This document shows, piece after piece, positions 1 through 6,203 of a stretch of 12,433 nucleotides of DNA. The stretch covers positions 1-12,433 of the forward strand of contig JACDGO010000028.1 in assembly GCA_013821585.1 (NCBI GenBank), given 5' to 3'. Numbering within the stretch: position 1 is the first letter of the stretch; each line of letters starts with the position of its first letter. The translations under genes and the position numbers were made by a program. This stretch comes from Sphingomonadaceae bacterium. Lineage in GTDB: Bacteria; Pseudomonadota; Alphaproteobacteria; Sphingomonadales; Sphingomonadaceae. The notes under the pieces are model-generated. The model saw nothing but the letters and a program-made list of their open reading frames with translations. It was not told the DNA's origin and searched no databases.

Positions 1-2
1 CC

Positions 3-1469
3 GCCGCGCTGCTCCTGACGGCGGCGGCGCCCGCGAAGATCGACATGGCGGCGCGGGTGCTGCCGCCCGCCGCCGCGCCGGGCGACACGGTCAGGCCGTT
101 CGTCAAGGTTCCGGCGGGCCGCATCGCGCTCGTCCATGTCCGCGTGATCGACGGGACGGGTGCGCCCGCGTTTGCGGACCGTACTGTGCTGATCGACGGC
201 GCGCGGGTCGCGGGCGTGCAGGCGGGCGGCGACGCGGTGCCAACCGGCTATCGTATCATCGACGCAACCGGGATGAGCGTGATCCCCGGCATCGTCGGCA
301 TGCACGACCATCAATATTACATCGCCCGGCCCAATCTGACCGCCGAGGGCAAGAGCGAGCCGCCGCTGATGGTGCCGCAGATGACCTTCTCGTCGCCGCG
401 GCTTTATCTGGCGTCGGGCGTGACCACGCTGCGCACGACCGGCAGCGTCGAGCCCTATACCGACCTAAACATGAAGCGGCTGATCGACGCGGGAACGCTG
501 CCCGGGCCGCACATGGATGTGACCGGCCCGTATCTTGAAGGGTCCGGGTCGCCATTCATGCAGATGCATCCGCTGAAAGACGCCGCCGACGCGCGGCGTA
601 CTGTCGAGTTCTGGGCGGACCAGGGCGCGACGTCGTTCAAGGCGTATATGAACATCACCCGCGCCGAGCTGAAAGCGGCGATCGACGCGGCGCACGCGCG
701 CGGCATCAAGCTCACCGGGCATCTGTGCTCGGTCACCTATCCCGAAGCGGCGGCGCTGGGCATCGACGATCTCGAGCACGGCTTTTGGGTCAACACCCAG
801 CTCGACCCCGGCAAGGCGGCGGACACGTGCTCCGACGGAACCGGCGCGCCGACACTGGCGGCGATGACGCCCGACAGCGCGGAGGGCAGGGAGCTAATCC
901 GCCTGCTGGTCGATCGCCGCGTCGCGGTGACTTCGACGCTTCCCGTATTCGAGGGCGCGTCGCCCGCCTACAAAACGCTGCCACAGCGCCAGCTCGACCT
1001 GATGAGCGTCGAGGCGCGGAGCGACTATTTCTACGTGCGGACGCGCACCGCCCAGCGCCCCGCGCAGTTGACGGCGGACGCGGCGAAGCTCTGGGCGCAC
1101 GAGCTGGCGATGGAGCGCGCCTTCGCGGCGGCGGGTGGGCTGCTGCTCGCCGGACCGGATCCAACCGGGGGCGGACAGGTGCTTCCTGGCTTCGGCGACC
1201 AGCGCGCGATCGAGCTTTTGGTCGATGCCGGCTTCTCGCCGGTCGAGGCGATCAGGGTCGGCACGCTCAACGGCGCGGCCTATCTGGGCCTGGCCCACCG
1301 CATCGGCTCGATCGCGTCGGGCAAGAACGCCGACCTTGTGCTCGTGAGAGGCGATCCGTCGGCGCACATCGCCGACATCGAAAATGTCGTGACGGTGTTC
1401 AAGGACGGCATCGGCTATGATCCCACACCGCTGCTTGCGTCGGTGCGCGGCCGGTATGGGGAATATTGA
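3..1469 (+). CDS. Amidohydrolase family protein, exported, 5' end cut by window edge
   Basis: A metal-dependent hydrolase of the amidohydrolase superfamily (imidazolonepropionase/prolidase-like branch). The substrate cannot be told from sequence. The frame is open to the left edge and reads AALLLTAAAPAKID before the first internal ATG at 45. This looks like the end of a signal peptide, so the true start lies upstream and the protein is probably periplasmic. Numbering from the Met at 45, visible ligands are the HxH pair H87/H89 (GMHDHQYY), a probable carboxylated lysine K199 (SFKAY), H226 (LTGHL), H245 (LEHGF) and the catalytic Asp D372 (AGPDPTGGG). The C-terminal part, with TLNGAAYLGL and SGKNADLVLVRGDP, folds back into the small beta-sandwich typical of the family. 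All metal ligands are present, so the enzyme is probably active. It ends 6 bases from the convergent EamA gene, with no terminator hairpin seen between them. Confidence 0.9.
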   Translation, partial: AALLLTAAAPAKIDMAARVLPPAAAPGDTVRPFVKVPAGRIALVHVRVIDGTGAPAFADRTVLIDGARVAGVQAGGDAVPTGYRIIDATGMSVIPGIVGMHDHQYYIARPNLTAEGKSEPPLMVPQMTFSSPRLYLASGVTTLRTTGSVEPYTDLNMKRLIDAGTLPGPHMDVTGPYLEGSGSPFMQMHPLKDAADARRTVEFWADQGATSFKAYMNITRAELKAAIDAAHARGIKLTGHLCSVTYPEAAALGIDDLEHGFWVNTQLDPGKAADTCSDGTGAPTLAAMTPDSAEGRELIRLLVDRRVAVTSTLPVFEGASPAYKTLPQRQLDLMSVEARSDYFYVRTRTAQRPAQLTADAAKLWAHELAMERAFAAAGGLLLAGPDPTGGGQVLPGFGDQRAIELLVDAGFSPVEAIRVGTLNGAAYLGLAHRIGSIASGKNADLVLVRGDPSAHIADIENVVTVFKDGIGYDPTPLLASVRGRYGEY

Positions 1470-1475
1470 CGAACC

Positions 1476-2408
1476 CTAGATCGATCGGCGTAGCCGTCCG
1501 CGCAATGTGCTTATGGGCCGCCCGTCGATCGCGGCGAGGCCGAGGGCGATGAGCGCCATTCCGGCGAAATGTTTGGGGCGGAGCGCTTCGCCCAGAACAT
1601 AGGTGCCGAGCAGGATCGCGGTCACCGGAATGAGGAAGGTGACGAGCAGTGAATTGCTTGCGCCCGCGCTCTCCAGAAGCCGGAAGTAGAGGACATAGGC
1701 GATCACCGTGCACAGCACGACCATGCCCGCGAGCGCCCACCACGTCGTCGCCCCCGGCATCGGCAGCGTCCACGGCATATCAACGATCACAGCGAGCGGG
1801 ATCATGACGATCGTCGCCGCTATCAGCTGACCGGTCGCGACCGACAGCGGCCCGACGCCCTGCGCCTGATAGCGGCGCGCATAGACACCGGCGAGCGCGT
1901 AGCAGAGCGTCGCGATCAGGCACGCGCCTTGCCCCACGACGTTGCCGCCGAGTCCCGCGAGCGCGTCTCCGCCGACCATCGTCGCGACGCCCGCGAGGCC
2001 GAGCAGCACGCCCGCCACCTTGCCCGGCGTCGCGCGCTCGTCTGTTGTGAAGATGTGCGCGACGATCACGCCCCACAAAGGCGTCGTCGCGTTGAGGATC
2101 GAGGCGAGGCCCGACGCGATGCGCTGCTGCCCGTAGCCGTAAAGCACGAACGGGACGACGTTGTTGAGCAGCGCGAGCACGACGAACGACGGCCACAGGC
2201 GCTTGCCCGGCAAAGGCACGCGCGCGAGCGCCGCATAGGCGAGCAGGATGACCGCCGCGCCGCCGACGCGGACGAGGACGATCGTGAACGGCGGCAGCTC
2301 GCGCAACGCGAGTCCGAGAAAGAAGAACGCGCACCCCCACAGCACCGCGAGTACGCCAAGGATCGCCCAGTCGGACGCGGACATGCGGCGGTGGATGGAG
2401 GCGGGCAT
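1476..2408 (-). CDS. EamA/DMT-family transporter, 310 aa
   Basis: An inner-membrane transporter of the drug/metabolite transporter superfamily (EamA, RhaT/YdcZ-like), probably exporting small metabolites or amino acids; the substrate is unknown. About ten hydrophobic segments are visible as two homologous halves: EamA repeat 1 at about residues 15-145 and repeat 2 at about 157-294. The N-terminal half has the usual WG at the end of helix 1 (AVLWGCAFF) and a helix ending SILNATTPLWGVIVA. The second half has the matching SNSLLVTFLIPVTAILLG. A basic tail (GRLRRSI) would face the cytoplasm. The start at 2408 is an ATG without a clear ribosome site; a second ATG at 2384, residue 9, is equally possible. 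It is the last gene of a minus-strand run, 66 bases after the lipoprotein gene, so it may be co-transcribed or have its own promoter. Confidence 0.9.
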   Translation of the reverse strand: MPASIHRRMSASDWAILGVLAVLWGCAFFFLGLALRELPPFTIVLVRVGGAAVILLAYAALARVPLPGKRLWPSFVVLALLNNVVPFVLYGYGQQRIASGLASILNATTPLWGVIVAHIFTTDERATPGKVAGVLLGLAGVATMVGGDALAGLGGNVVGQGACLIATLCYALAGVYARRYQAQGVGPLSVATGQLIAATIVMIPLAVIVDMPWTLPMPGATTWWALAGMVVLCTVIAYVLYFRLLESAGASNSLLVTFLIPVTAILLGTYVLGEALRPKHFAGMALIALGLAAIDGRPISTLRGRLRRSI

Positions 2409-2474
2409 CGCATGGCTTTAGCGGGACGCGCGCCGCCGCACATCCCGCCAGTTGCGCTCAAAGGCGCGCGCTAT

Positions 2475-2969
2475 CTAGGTCGCGGGCGTCGCAACCCGTG
2501 GGGTGTCTGAAACCACGCCCCACGTGAGCTTCCACGATCCATCCGGCTGCGCCTTGTAGCCGAGCAGCCAGTTGCCATGCTCGGTCGCGGGCGCCTTGGC
2601 CTTGAGATCTGTGAAATTATAGGCATAGGTCGCGCGCCAGACGGCCATGTCGCCCGAGGCGGCGACATCGACGGTTTCGCCGCTGACCGTCACTTTCGCG
2701 AGCGGGTCGGCGACCTGAACCTTGGTCAGCGCGAGATCGGCGGCGGGGCCGACGACATTGGCCATGCCGTGGAACATGCCGACATAATCAGGCGCGTCAT
2801 GGCTGGCCGATTTGACCGCGTCGTGTGCGTTGAAATCGGCGACGAGTTGCGCCGCGTCGGCCTTGACCGCGGCGGCGACATTGGCGGTGTCGGCATGATG
2901 CTTGTGGTGGCCGTGGTGACAGCCGTCGAGCAGGCCGAGCGCGGCGGTGGCGATGACGATATTGCGCAT
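2475..2969 (-). CDS. Small His-rich putative lipoprotein with NTF2/SnoaL-like domain, 164 aa
   Basis: A small exported protein of unknown function. The start at 2969 is set by a strong ribosome site (GGGGAGA at 2978-2984, 8 bases upstream); the longer open frame upstream overlaps rsmD and is not used. Residues 1-16 form a short signal peptide (MRNIVIATAALGLLDG) ending in a lipobox-like LLDGC. C17 would carry the lipid, although Asp at position -2 is unusual. Directly after it comes HHGHHKHH, residues 18-25, a potential metal-binding tag. Residues about 30-160 resemble the NTF2/SnoaL (DUF4440-like) fold: a helix with AAQLVADFNAHD, then beta strands with VWRATYAYNF and a closing WKLTWGVVSDTP. 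This is a family-level guess. Such domains often bind small molecules, and no catalytic residues can be assigned. The gene lies 52 bases after rsmD and may be in the same transcript. Confidence 0.8.
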   Translation of the reverse strand: MRNIVIATAALGLLDGCHHGHHKHHADTANVAAAVKADAAQLVADFNAHDAVKSASHDAPDYVGMFHGMANVVGPAADLALTKVQVADPLAKVTVSGETVDVAASGDMAVWRATYAYNFTDLKAKAPATEHGNWLLGYKAQPDGSWKLTWGVVSDTPRVATPAT

Positions 2970-2977
2970 GATCCAAG

Positions 2978-2984
2978 TCTCCCC
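2978..2984 (-). promoter_or_regulatory. Ribosome binding site of the lipoprotein gene
   Basis: On the minus strand this reads GGGGAGA, 8 bases before the ATG at 2969. It decides the start against the longer upstream open frame, which would run through the end of rsmD. Confidence 0.75.
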
Positions 2985-3021
2985 GTTCCGGCGGCAAAAC
3001 TGCGCCGTGCGCCGGAGCCGG

Positions 3022-3672
3022 TCAAGCGGGGGCGCGCAACAGCGTGATCTTCGCCTTGCCATGGATGCGTTCGGCTTCGACTTCAAAACCCGCGACTTCG
3101 ACTGCCTCCCGCTTGCCCGTCTCCACGCTCGCGAGCGCGCCGGGGGCGAGCCAGCCGAGGCGCAGCAGGCGGTCGAGCGCGACGCCGCCCGCGCCGCTGC
3201 CATAAGGGGGGTCGAGGAGGAGGAGGTCGTAGCCTAAACCACTGCCGTCACCCCGGCCCTCGAGCCGGGGTCCCGCTTCTTCTTCTCCGGCGCGCGGTAA
3301 GCGGGACCCCGGATCAAGTCCGGGGTGATGGAGTAAGCTATGGGACGGTGATCCCATTGTCATCACCGACTGCGCCCGGACTTCCGCCCGATTGCCGGCG
3401 CCAAGCTTCGCGATGTTCGTTCTGAGCGCGTCGAGCGCGGCGCCGTCCTGCTCGACGAAGGTGCAATGCGTGGTGCCGCGCGACAGGGCTTCAAGACCGA
3501 GCGCGCCCGATCCGGCGAACAGGTCGGCGACGCGCAGGCCTTCGAACGTGCCGAGGCGGCTGACGAGCATCGAGAACAGCGCCTCGCGCGTGCGGTCGGC
3601 GGTGGGGCGGGTGGCATCGCCTTTCGGCGCGATCAGCGGACGGCCGCGCCACTGGCCGGCGATGATGCGCAT
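3022..3672 (-). CDS. rsmD: 16S rRNA (guanine(966)-N2)-methyltransferase RsmD, with in-frame repeat insertion, 216 aa
   Basis: Methylates the exocyclic N2 of G966 (E. coli numbering) of 16S rRNA during 30S assembly, using S-adenosylmethionine. The N-terminus MRIIAGQWRGR with RPTADRTREALFSML (residues 22-36) is the RsmD signature. The SAM-binding motif DLFAGSGALGLEALSRG is at residues 50-66, the acidic motif FVEQD at 72-76, and the catalytic DPPY at 154-157. The family is usually about 180-190 residues. The extra length here lies between VRAQSV (about 98-103) and YDLLLLDPPY (148-157). Most of it, residues 115-142, is encoded by a palindromic repeat at 3248-3328. The frame stays open through the repeat and every motif is intact, so I expect a working enzyme with a surface loop. 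The start ATG overlaps the stop of the rluB-like gene by one base (TGATG), suggesting translational coupling. Confidence 0.92.
   Translation of the reverse strand: MRIIAGQWRGRPLIAPKGDATRPTADRTREALFSMLVSRLGTFEGLRVADLFAGSGALGLEALSRGTTHCTFVEQDGAALDALRTNIAKLGAGNRAEVRAQSVMTMGSPSHSLLHHPGLDPGSRLPRAGEEEAGPRLEGRGDGSGLGYDLLLLDPPYGSGAGGVALDRLLRLGWLAPGALASVETGKREAVEVAGFEVEAERIHGKAKITLLRAPA
3248..3328. repeat. REP/RPE-like compound palindromic element inside rsmD
   Basis: Two near-identical arms lie in inverted orientation: 3248-3276 (29 bases) and 3301-3328 (28 bases), around a 24-base spacer. The arms share TCACCCCGG and CCGGGGTCCCGC and differ only in the centre (CCCTCGAG versus ACTTGAT). Each arm is itself a palindrome, with CCCCGG facing CCGGGG, so the element can form one long hairpin or two short ones. 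The total of 81 bases is a multiple of three and is read in frame by rsmD, giving HPGLDPGSRLPRAGEE and then EAGPRLEGRGD. I recall very similar repeats as abundant intergenic elements in sphingomonad and other alphaproteobacterial genomes; this could not be searched here. The copy number in this genome is unknown, and this is the only copy in the window. Confidence 0.85.
3340..3357. repeat. Short inverted repeat beside the palindromic element
   Basis: ATGGGA and TCCCAT form 6-base arms around a 6-base loop, 11 bases from the main palindrome and still inside the rsmD insertion region (encoding about residues 106-111). It could be a remnant of the inserted element or chance. Confidence 0.4.
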
Positions 3673-4493
3673 CAGTGCGGCGTCCGGGGCTTGGGCTTCG
3701 GCGCGATCCGCCAGTGCTTGCGCAGCGCCTTGCCCTCGAACGCGGGATCGGGCGCGTGCTGCGGCTTTGCCGTCCCGAGCGCCTTCTGGAACGCGACCAG
3801 CACGTCCTGTTTCACTTCGTCGACCGCTCCCGCGGGCAGATCACCGAGCGCGAAGGGGCCGTAGCTGGTGCGGATCAGGCGGCTGACCTTGAGGCCGAGA
3901 TGTTCGAGGACGCGACGCACCTCGCGGTTCTTGCCCTCTTTCAGTGTCAGCTCGATCCACTGGTTCGTGCCGGTGCGGCGTTCGAGGTTGGCGTCGATCG
4001 CACCGTAGCGAACGCCCTCGATCTCGATGCCGTGGATCAGCTCTTCAAGCTGCGCCTGACTCACCGGACCATAGGTGCGCGCGCGGTAGCTGCGCGGGAT
4101 GCCGGTGGCGGGGAGCTCGAGTTGACGCTTCAACCCGCCGTCGGTGGTGAGCAGCAGCAGCCCTTCGGTGGCGAGGTCGAGGCGGCCGACGGGGACGACG
4201 CGCGGCAGCCCCTTGGGCAGACGGTCGTAAATCGTCGCGCGCCCCTTCATGTCGCGCTCGGCGGTCAGGAGACCGGTCGGCTTGTGATAGCGGAACAGGC
4301 GCGCGGGCGCGGCGGCCTGGACCGGGTTGCCGTCAACGGTCACGCCCTTGAGCGAGGTCAGGATCGTCGCGGGCGTCTCCAGCTTCGCGCCGTCGAGCGC
4401 GATGCGGCCCTCGGCGATCATCCGCTCGACCTCGCGACGCGACGCGACGCCCGCGCGGGCGAGCAATTTTGCGATGCGTTGCGGTTCGGGCAC
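3672..4493 (-). CDS. rluB: Ribosomal RNA pseudouridine synthase, RsuA/RluB family, 273 aa
   Basis: Converts a specific uridine of ribosomal RNA to pseudouridine. In the RsuA/RluB/RluE/RluF family the target is best guessed as U2605 of 23S rRNA, as for RluB, but site specificity cannot be proved from sequence. An S4 RNA-binding domain at about residues 5-58 (RIAKLLARAGVASRREVE) is followed by the catalytic domain. It contains RYHKPTGLLT, the catalytic aspartate D106 in GRLDLATEGLLLLT, SYRARTYG, and LKEGKNREVRRVLEHLG. A basic tail (APKPKPRTPH) follows. I start it at the GTG at 4493 (VPEPQRIAKLL), preceded by CCGGAAAA. An upstream start at 4652 would add 53 residues unlike the family and run into the divergent response regulator. 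It overlaps rsmD by one base, making a two-gene RNA-modification unit. Confidence 0.88.
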   Translation of the reverse strand: MPEPQRIAKLLARAGVASRREVERMIAEGRIALDGAKLETPATILTSLKGVTVDGNPVQAAAPARLFRYHKPTGLLTAERDMKGRATIYDRLPKGLPRVVPVGRLDLATEGLLLLTTDGGLKRQLELPATGIPRSYRARTYGPVSQAQLEELIHGIEIEGVRYGAIDANLERRTGTNQWIELTLKEGKNREVRRVLEHLGLKVSRLIRTSYGPFALGDLPAGAVDEVKQDVLVAFQKALGTAKPQHAPDPAFEGKALRKHWRIAPKPKPRTPH

Positions 4494-4575
4494 GATGAAT
4501 TTTCCGGAGACGAAACGAGTCTCGCGCGTTGGCGCGTGTGGACGTTGGCATTGGCGCAAAGGGGACGGCACGGCA
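4494..4575. promoter_or_regulatory. Divergent intergenic region between rluB-like gene and response regulator
   Basis: These 82 bases must hold the 5' ends of two divergent genes and probably both promoters. I see no convincing -35/-10 pair and no GGAAC...GTT pattern of the alphaproteobacterial stress sigma factor EcfG. A small inverted repeat, GAGAC at 4507-4511 and GTCTC at 4519-4523 with a 7-base loop, lies about 13 bases upstream of the rluB-like start. AAAGGGGA at 4558-4565 is the response regulator's ribosome site. Confidence 0.4.
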
Positions 4576-5007
4576 ATGCTCGGCAAGAAGCCCAAGCGGC
4601 GGATCAACCGCATCCTGATCGTCGAGGACGAGCCGCTTGTCGCGTTCGACAACGAGCATGTGCTGCGCGACGCGGGCTATGAGGTGGTCGGGTCGGTCGA
4701 CCGTGTCGAGGATGCGATCGCGCTGATCCGCGCCGACGGGATCGACCTGGTGCTCGCCGATGTCAGCCTCGCCGAAGGCGAAAGCGGCATCGACGTGGCG
4801 CGGGCGGCGAAGGCGAGGGGCGTCGCGCTGCTGTTCGTCGCGGGAAGCTGCCCGGTCGAGGCGCGGAAGCTGGCGATCGGGTGCCTCGCGAAACCCTATC
4901 TGCCGCGCGAACTGACGGGCGCCATCGAGGCGGTCGAGGCGGTGCTCGTGGGCAAGAAGCCGAAAAAGCCGCCCGCGGGGCTGTCGCTCTACTCGGGCGA
5001 AGCTTGA
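4576..5007 (+). CDS. Single-domain response regulator, 143 aa
   Basis: A stand-alone receiver (REC) domain protein with no DNA-binding or enzymatic output domain. It would act by protein-protein contact or as a phosphate relay or sink for an unknown histidine kinase. The start ATG at 4576 follows AAAGGGGA at 4558-4565, and the next residues lead straight into beta-1. The receiver spans residues 13-126. It has the acidic pair E17/D18 (ILIVEDEP), phospho-acceptor D62 (LVLADVSL) and conserved lysine K106 (LAKPY). The switch position that is normally Thr/Ser at the end of beta-4 is alanine here (A89, in LLFVAGS). Short basic tails flank the domain: GKKPKRR at the N-terminus and GKKPKKPP at 126-133. 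No sensor kinase is nearby. It converges with the Rieske oxygenase gene, 6 bases apart. Confidence 0.88.
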   Translation: MLGKKPKRRINRILIVEDEPLVAFDNEHVLRDAGYEVVGSVDRVEDAIALIRADGIDLVLADVSLAEGESGIDVARAAKARGVALLFVAGSCPVEARKLAIGCLAKPYLPRELTGAIEAVEAVLVGKKPKKPPAGLSLYSGEA

Positions 5008-5013
5008 CGCCGC

Positions 5014-6138
5014 CTAAAGGTGCGCTTCCACTGCGTCGTGGAAAGCGCGGATGCCCGTTTCGAGGGTTCCGAGCGTCATCCGTTCGATCGCGCCCGAGGC
5101 CAAACCTTCCTGACCCAGCGCGGCGGCGCGGAAGTCTTCTCCCGCGAAGACATTGCCGTCGAGCAGATCCCAGCTGCGCCGCCAATGGTCCTCCGCCTTC
5201 GCCGTCTTGGGCGGTTCGGGGATCAGCATGAAGTCCTCGACGAGCGTGCGACCCTCGCCCCGCGGCATCATCACCATCAGGTTCACGTAATCGGGGCTGA
5301 CGATCAGCACCGCGTTCGGGAACAGCGTGTAGGTGAAGGTGATCGCCGATCGCAATCGTGGCCAGTCGCCAAGGTCGATGTCGGCAATTTCGGCGGCGCG
5401 CCCGACCGCCGAGCGCCGGTGCGCGCCGATGGCGTCGCCAGCGGTCACGCCGTCCCTGAAGAACGGGCCGATCGTGCCGCTGTGCAGGCGCTGCACATGG
5501 TAGCTTTCGAGGAACGCGTCGTGGATGAGCTTCCAGTTGCTCGCGACATCGTGCGTGCGGCGCGCGTAGAGGTGCATGCGGGAAAGGCCGAACGCGGCGA
5601 AGTCGCGGCCAAGCTCGTCGGCTTCGGCGAAGTCCGCGATGTCGCCCGGCGCGAACCAGATCAGCCCGCCCGCCTCGCGCGACGGCAGTTCTTTCAGGTG
5701 GAAGTCGCGCTTGTCGAGGCCGGGGAAGGTGTCCGGACGCGGGATCGCGGCGAGGCGGCCGTCGAGCGCGTAGTTCCACGCGTGATAAGGGCAGACTAGC
5801 ATTTTCGCGCAGACCGGTTCGGCGCCCTCGACAAGGCGCGTGCCGCGGTGCTGGCAGACGTTCATGAAGACGTGCGCGACGGCCGCCTTGTCGCGGGTCA
5901 CGAGTAGCGGCGTACCGAAACCGTCGTGCGGGATGGCGCTGCCGGGTTGTAATAGCGCGGATGGGGCGATCACTTGCGGAAGACGCTCGAACAGCGCGGC
6001 GTGCTCTGCGGCGAAGCGATCGGGGGAGGTATAGGTGGACGCCTCTATATAGGTGACGGCCACGCCGCGCTTCGCGCCGCCATCGGCGATCTGCCGCGCG
6101 AGGGCGCGCTGGCCGAAGGTAGGAGACATATCGTTCAT
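5014..6138 (-). CDS. Rieske non-heme iron oxygenase, alpha-subunit type, 374 aa
   Basis: An aromatic-ring-hydroxylating or demethylating oxygenase large subunit. It takes electrons through a [2Fe-2S] cluster to a mononuclear iron that activates oxygen; the substrate is unknown. Numbering from the ATG at 6138, the Rieske ligands are C95/H97 (VCQHRGTRL) and C116/H119 (VCPYHAW). The iron site is the E211-x2-H214-x4-H219 pattern ([11 protein letters not shown]), with a likely third carboxylate at D335 (NVFAGED). All ligands are present. No beta subunit, ferredoxin or reductase gene is adjacent, so the partner must be elsewhere, as for many single-component-alpha members such as carnitine or betaine oxygenases. 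A GTG at 6156 could add 6 residues. I prefer the ATG at 6138, with GAGG 12 bases upstream, but the start is uncertain. Confidence 0.9.
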   Translation of the reverse strand: MNDMSPTFGQRALARQIADGGAKRGVAVTYIEASTYTSPDRFAAEHAALFERLPQVIAPSALLQPGSAIPHDGFGTPLLVTRDKAAVAHVFMNVCQHRGTRLVEGAEPVCAKMLVCPYHAWNYALDGRLAAIPRPDTFPGLDKRDFHLKELPSREAGGLIWFAPGDIADFAEADELGRDFAAFGLSRMHLYARRTHDVASNWKLIHDAFLESYHVQRLHSGTIGPFFRDGVTAGDAIGAHRRSAVGRAAEIADIDLGDWPRLRSAITFTYTLFPNAVLIVSPDYVNLMVMMPRGEGRTLVEDFMLIPEPPKTAKAEDHWRRSWDLLDGNVFAGEDFRAAALGQEGLASGAIERMTLGTLETGIRAFHDAVEAHL

Positions 6139-6203
6139 CGCGGGGCTTTGCCTCACCGAATATCACGCTAGGTTCGCTTTAAACGCGCGGAGGAGCAAGT
6201 CCG
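6139..6203. promoter_or_regulatory. Divergent intergenic region between Rieske oxygenase and ampG-like gene
   Basis: These 65 bases separate two divergent starts and should carry both promoters. It is the most AT-rich short stretch nearby (around TATCACGCTAGG and CTTTAAAC). I could not fix a clear -35/-10 pair for either direction, nor an operator palindrome. Confidence 0.35.
6189..6195 (+). promoter_or_regulatory. Ribosome binding site fixing the TTG start of the ampG-like gene
   Basis: GGAGGAG lies 8 bases before a TTG at 6204. This near-ideal Shine-Dalgarno site supports the rare TTG start. Confidence 0.8.

Noticed and set aside
1929..2510. A + strand open frame opposite the EamA transporter
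   Set aside because: Charged Arg/Glu/Asp-rich translation opposite a clear ten-helix membrane protein; this is the expected antisense image of hydrophobic codons.
2970..3203. N-terminal extension of the lipoprotein gene upstream to 3203
   Set aside because: It would overlap rsmD, hide the signal peptide inside the protein, and ignore the strong GGGGAGA site before the ATG at 2969.
3248..3328. Palindrome as a transcription terminator or CRISPR repeat
   Set aside because: It lies inside an intact reading frame, has no T-run after it on either strand, and is a single inverted pair rather than a spaced direct repeat array.
4507..4523. GAGAC/GTCTC inverted repeat as an operator
   Set aside because: Only five base pairs with a 7-base loop; too short to call a binding site without conservation data.
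4494..4652. 53-residue N-terminal extension of the rluB-like protein
   Set aside because: The segment does not resemble the family, overlaps the start of the divergent response regulator, and the S4 domain begins just after the GTG at 4493.
3675..4682. A 335-codon open frame on the + strand antisense to the rluB-like gene
   Set aside because: It mirrors a well-supported gene in GC-rich DNA, has an Arg/Ala/Asp-rich composition with no recognisable motif, and crosses the response regulator's start in another frame.
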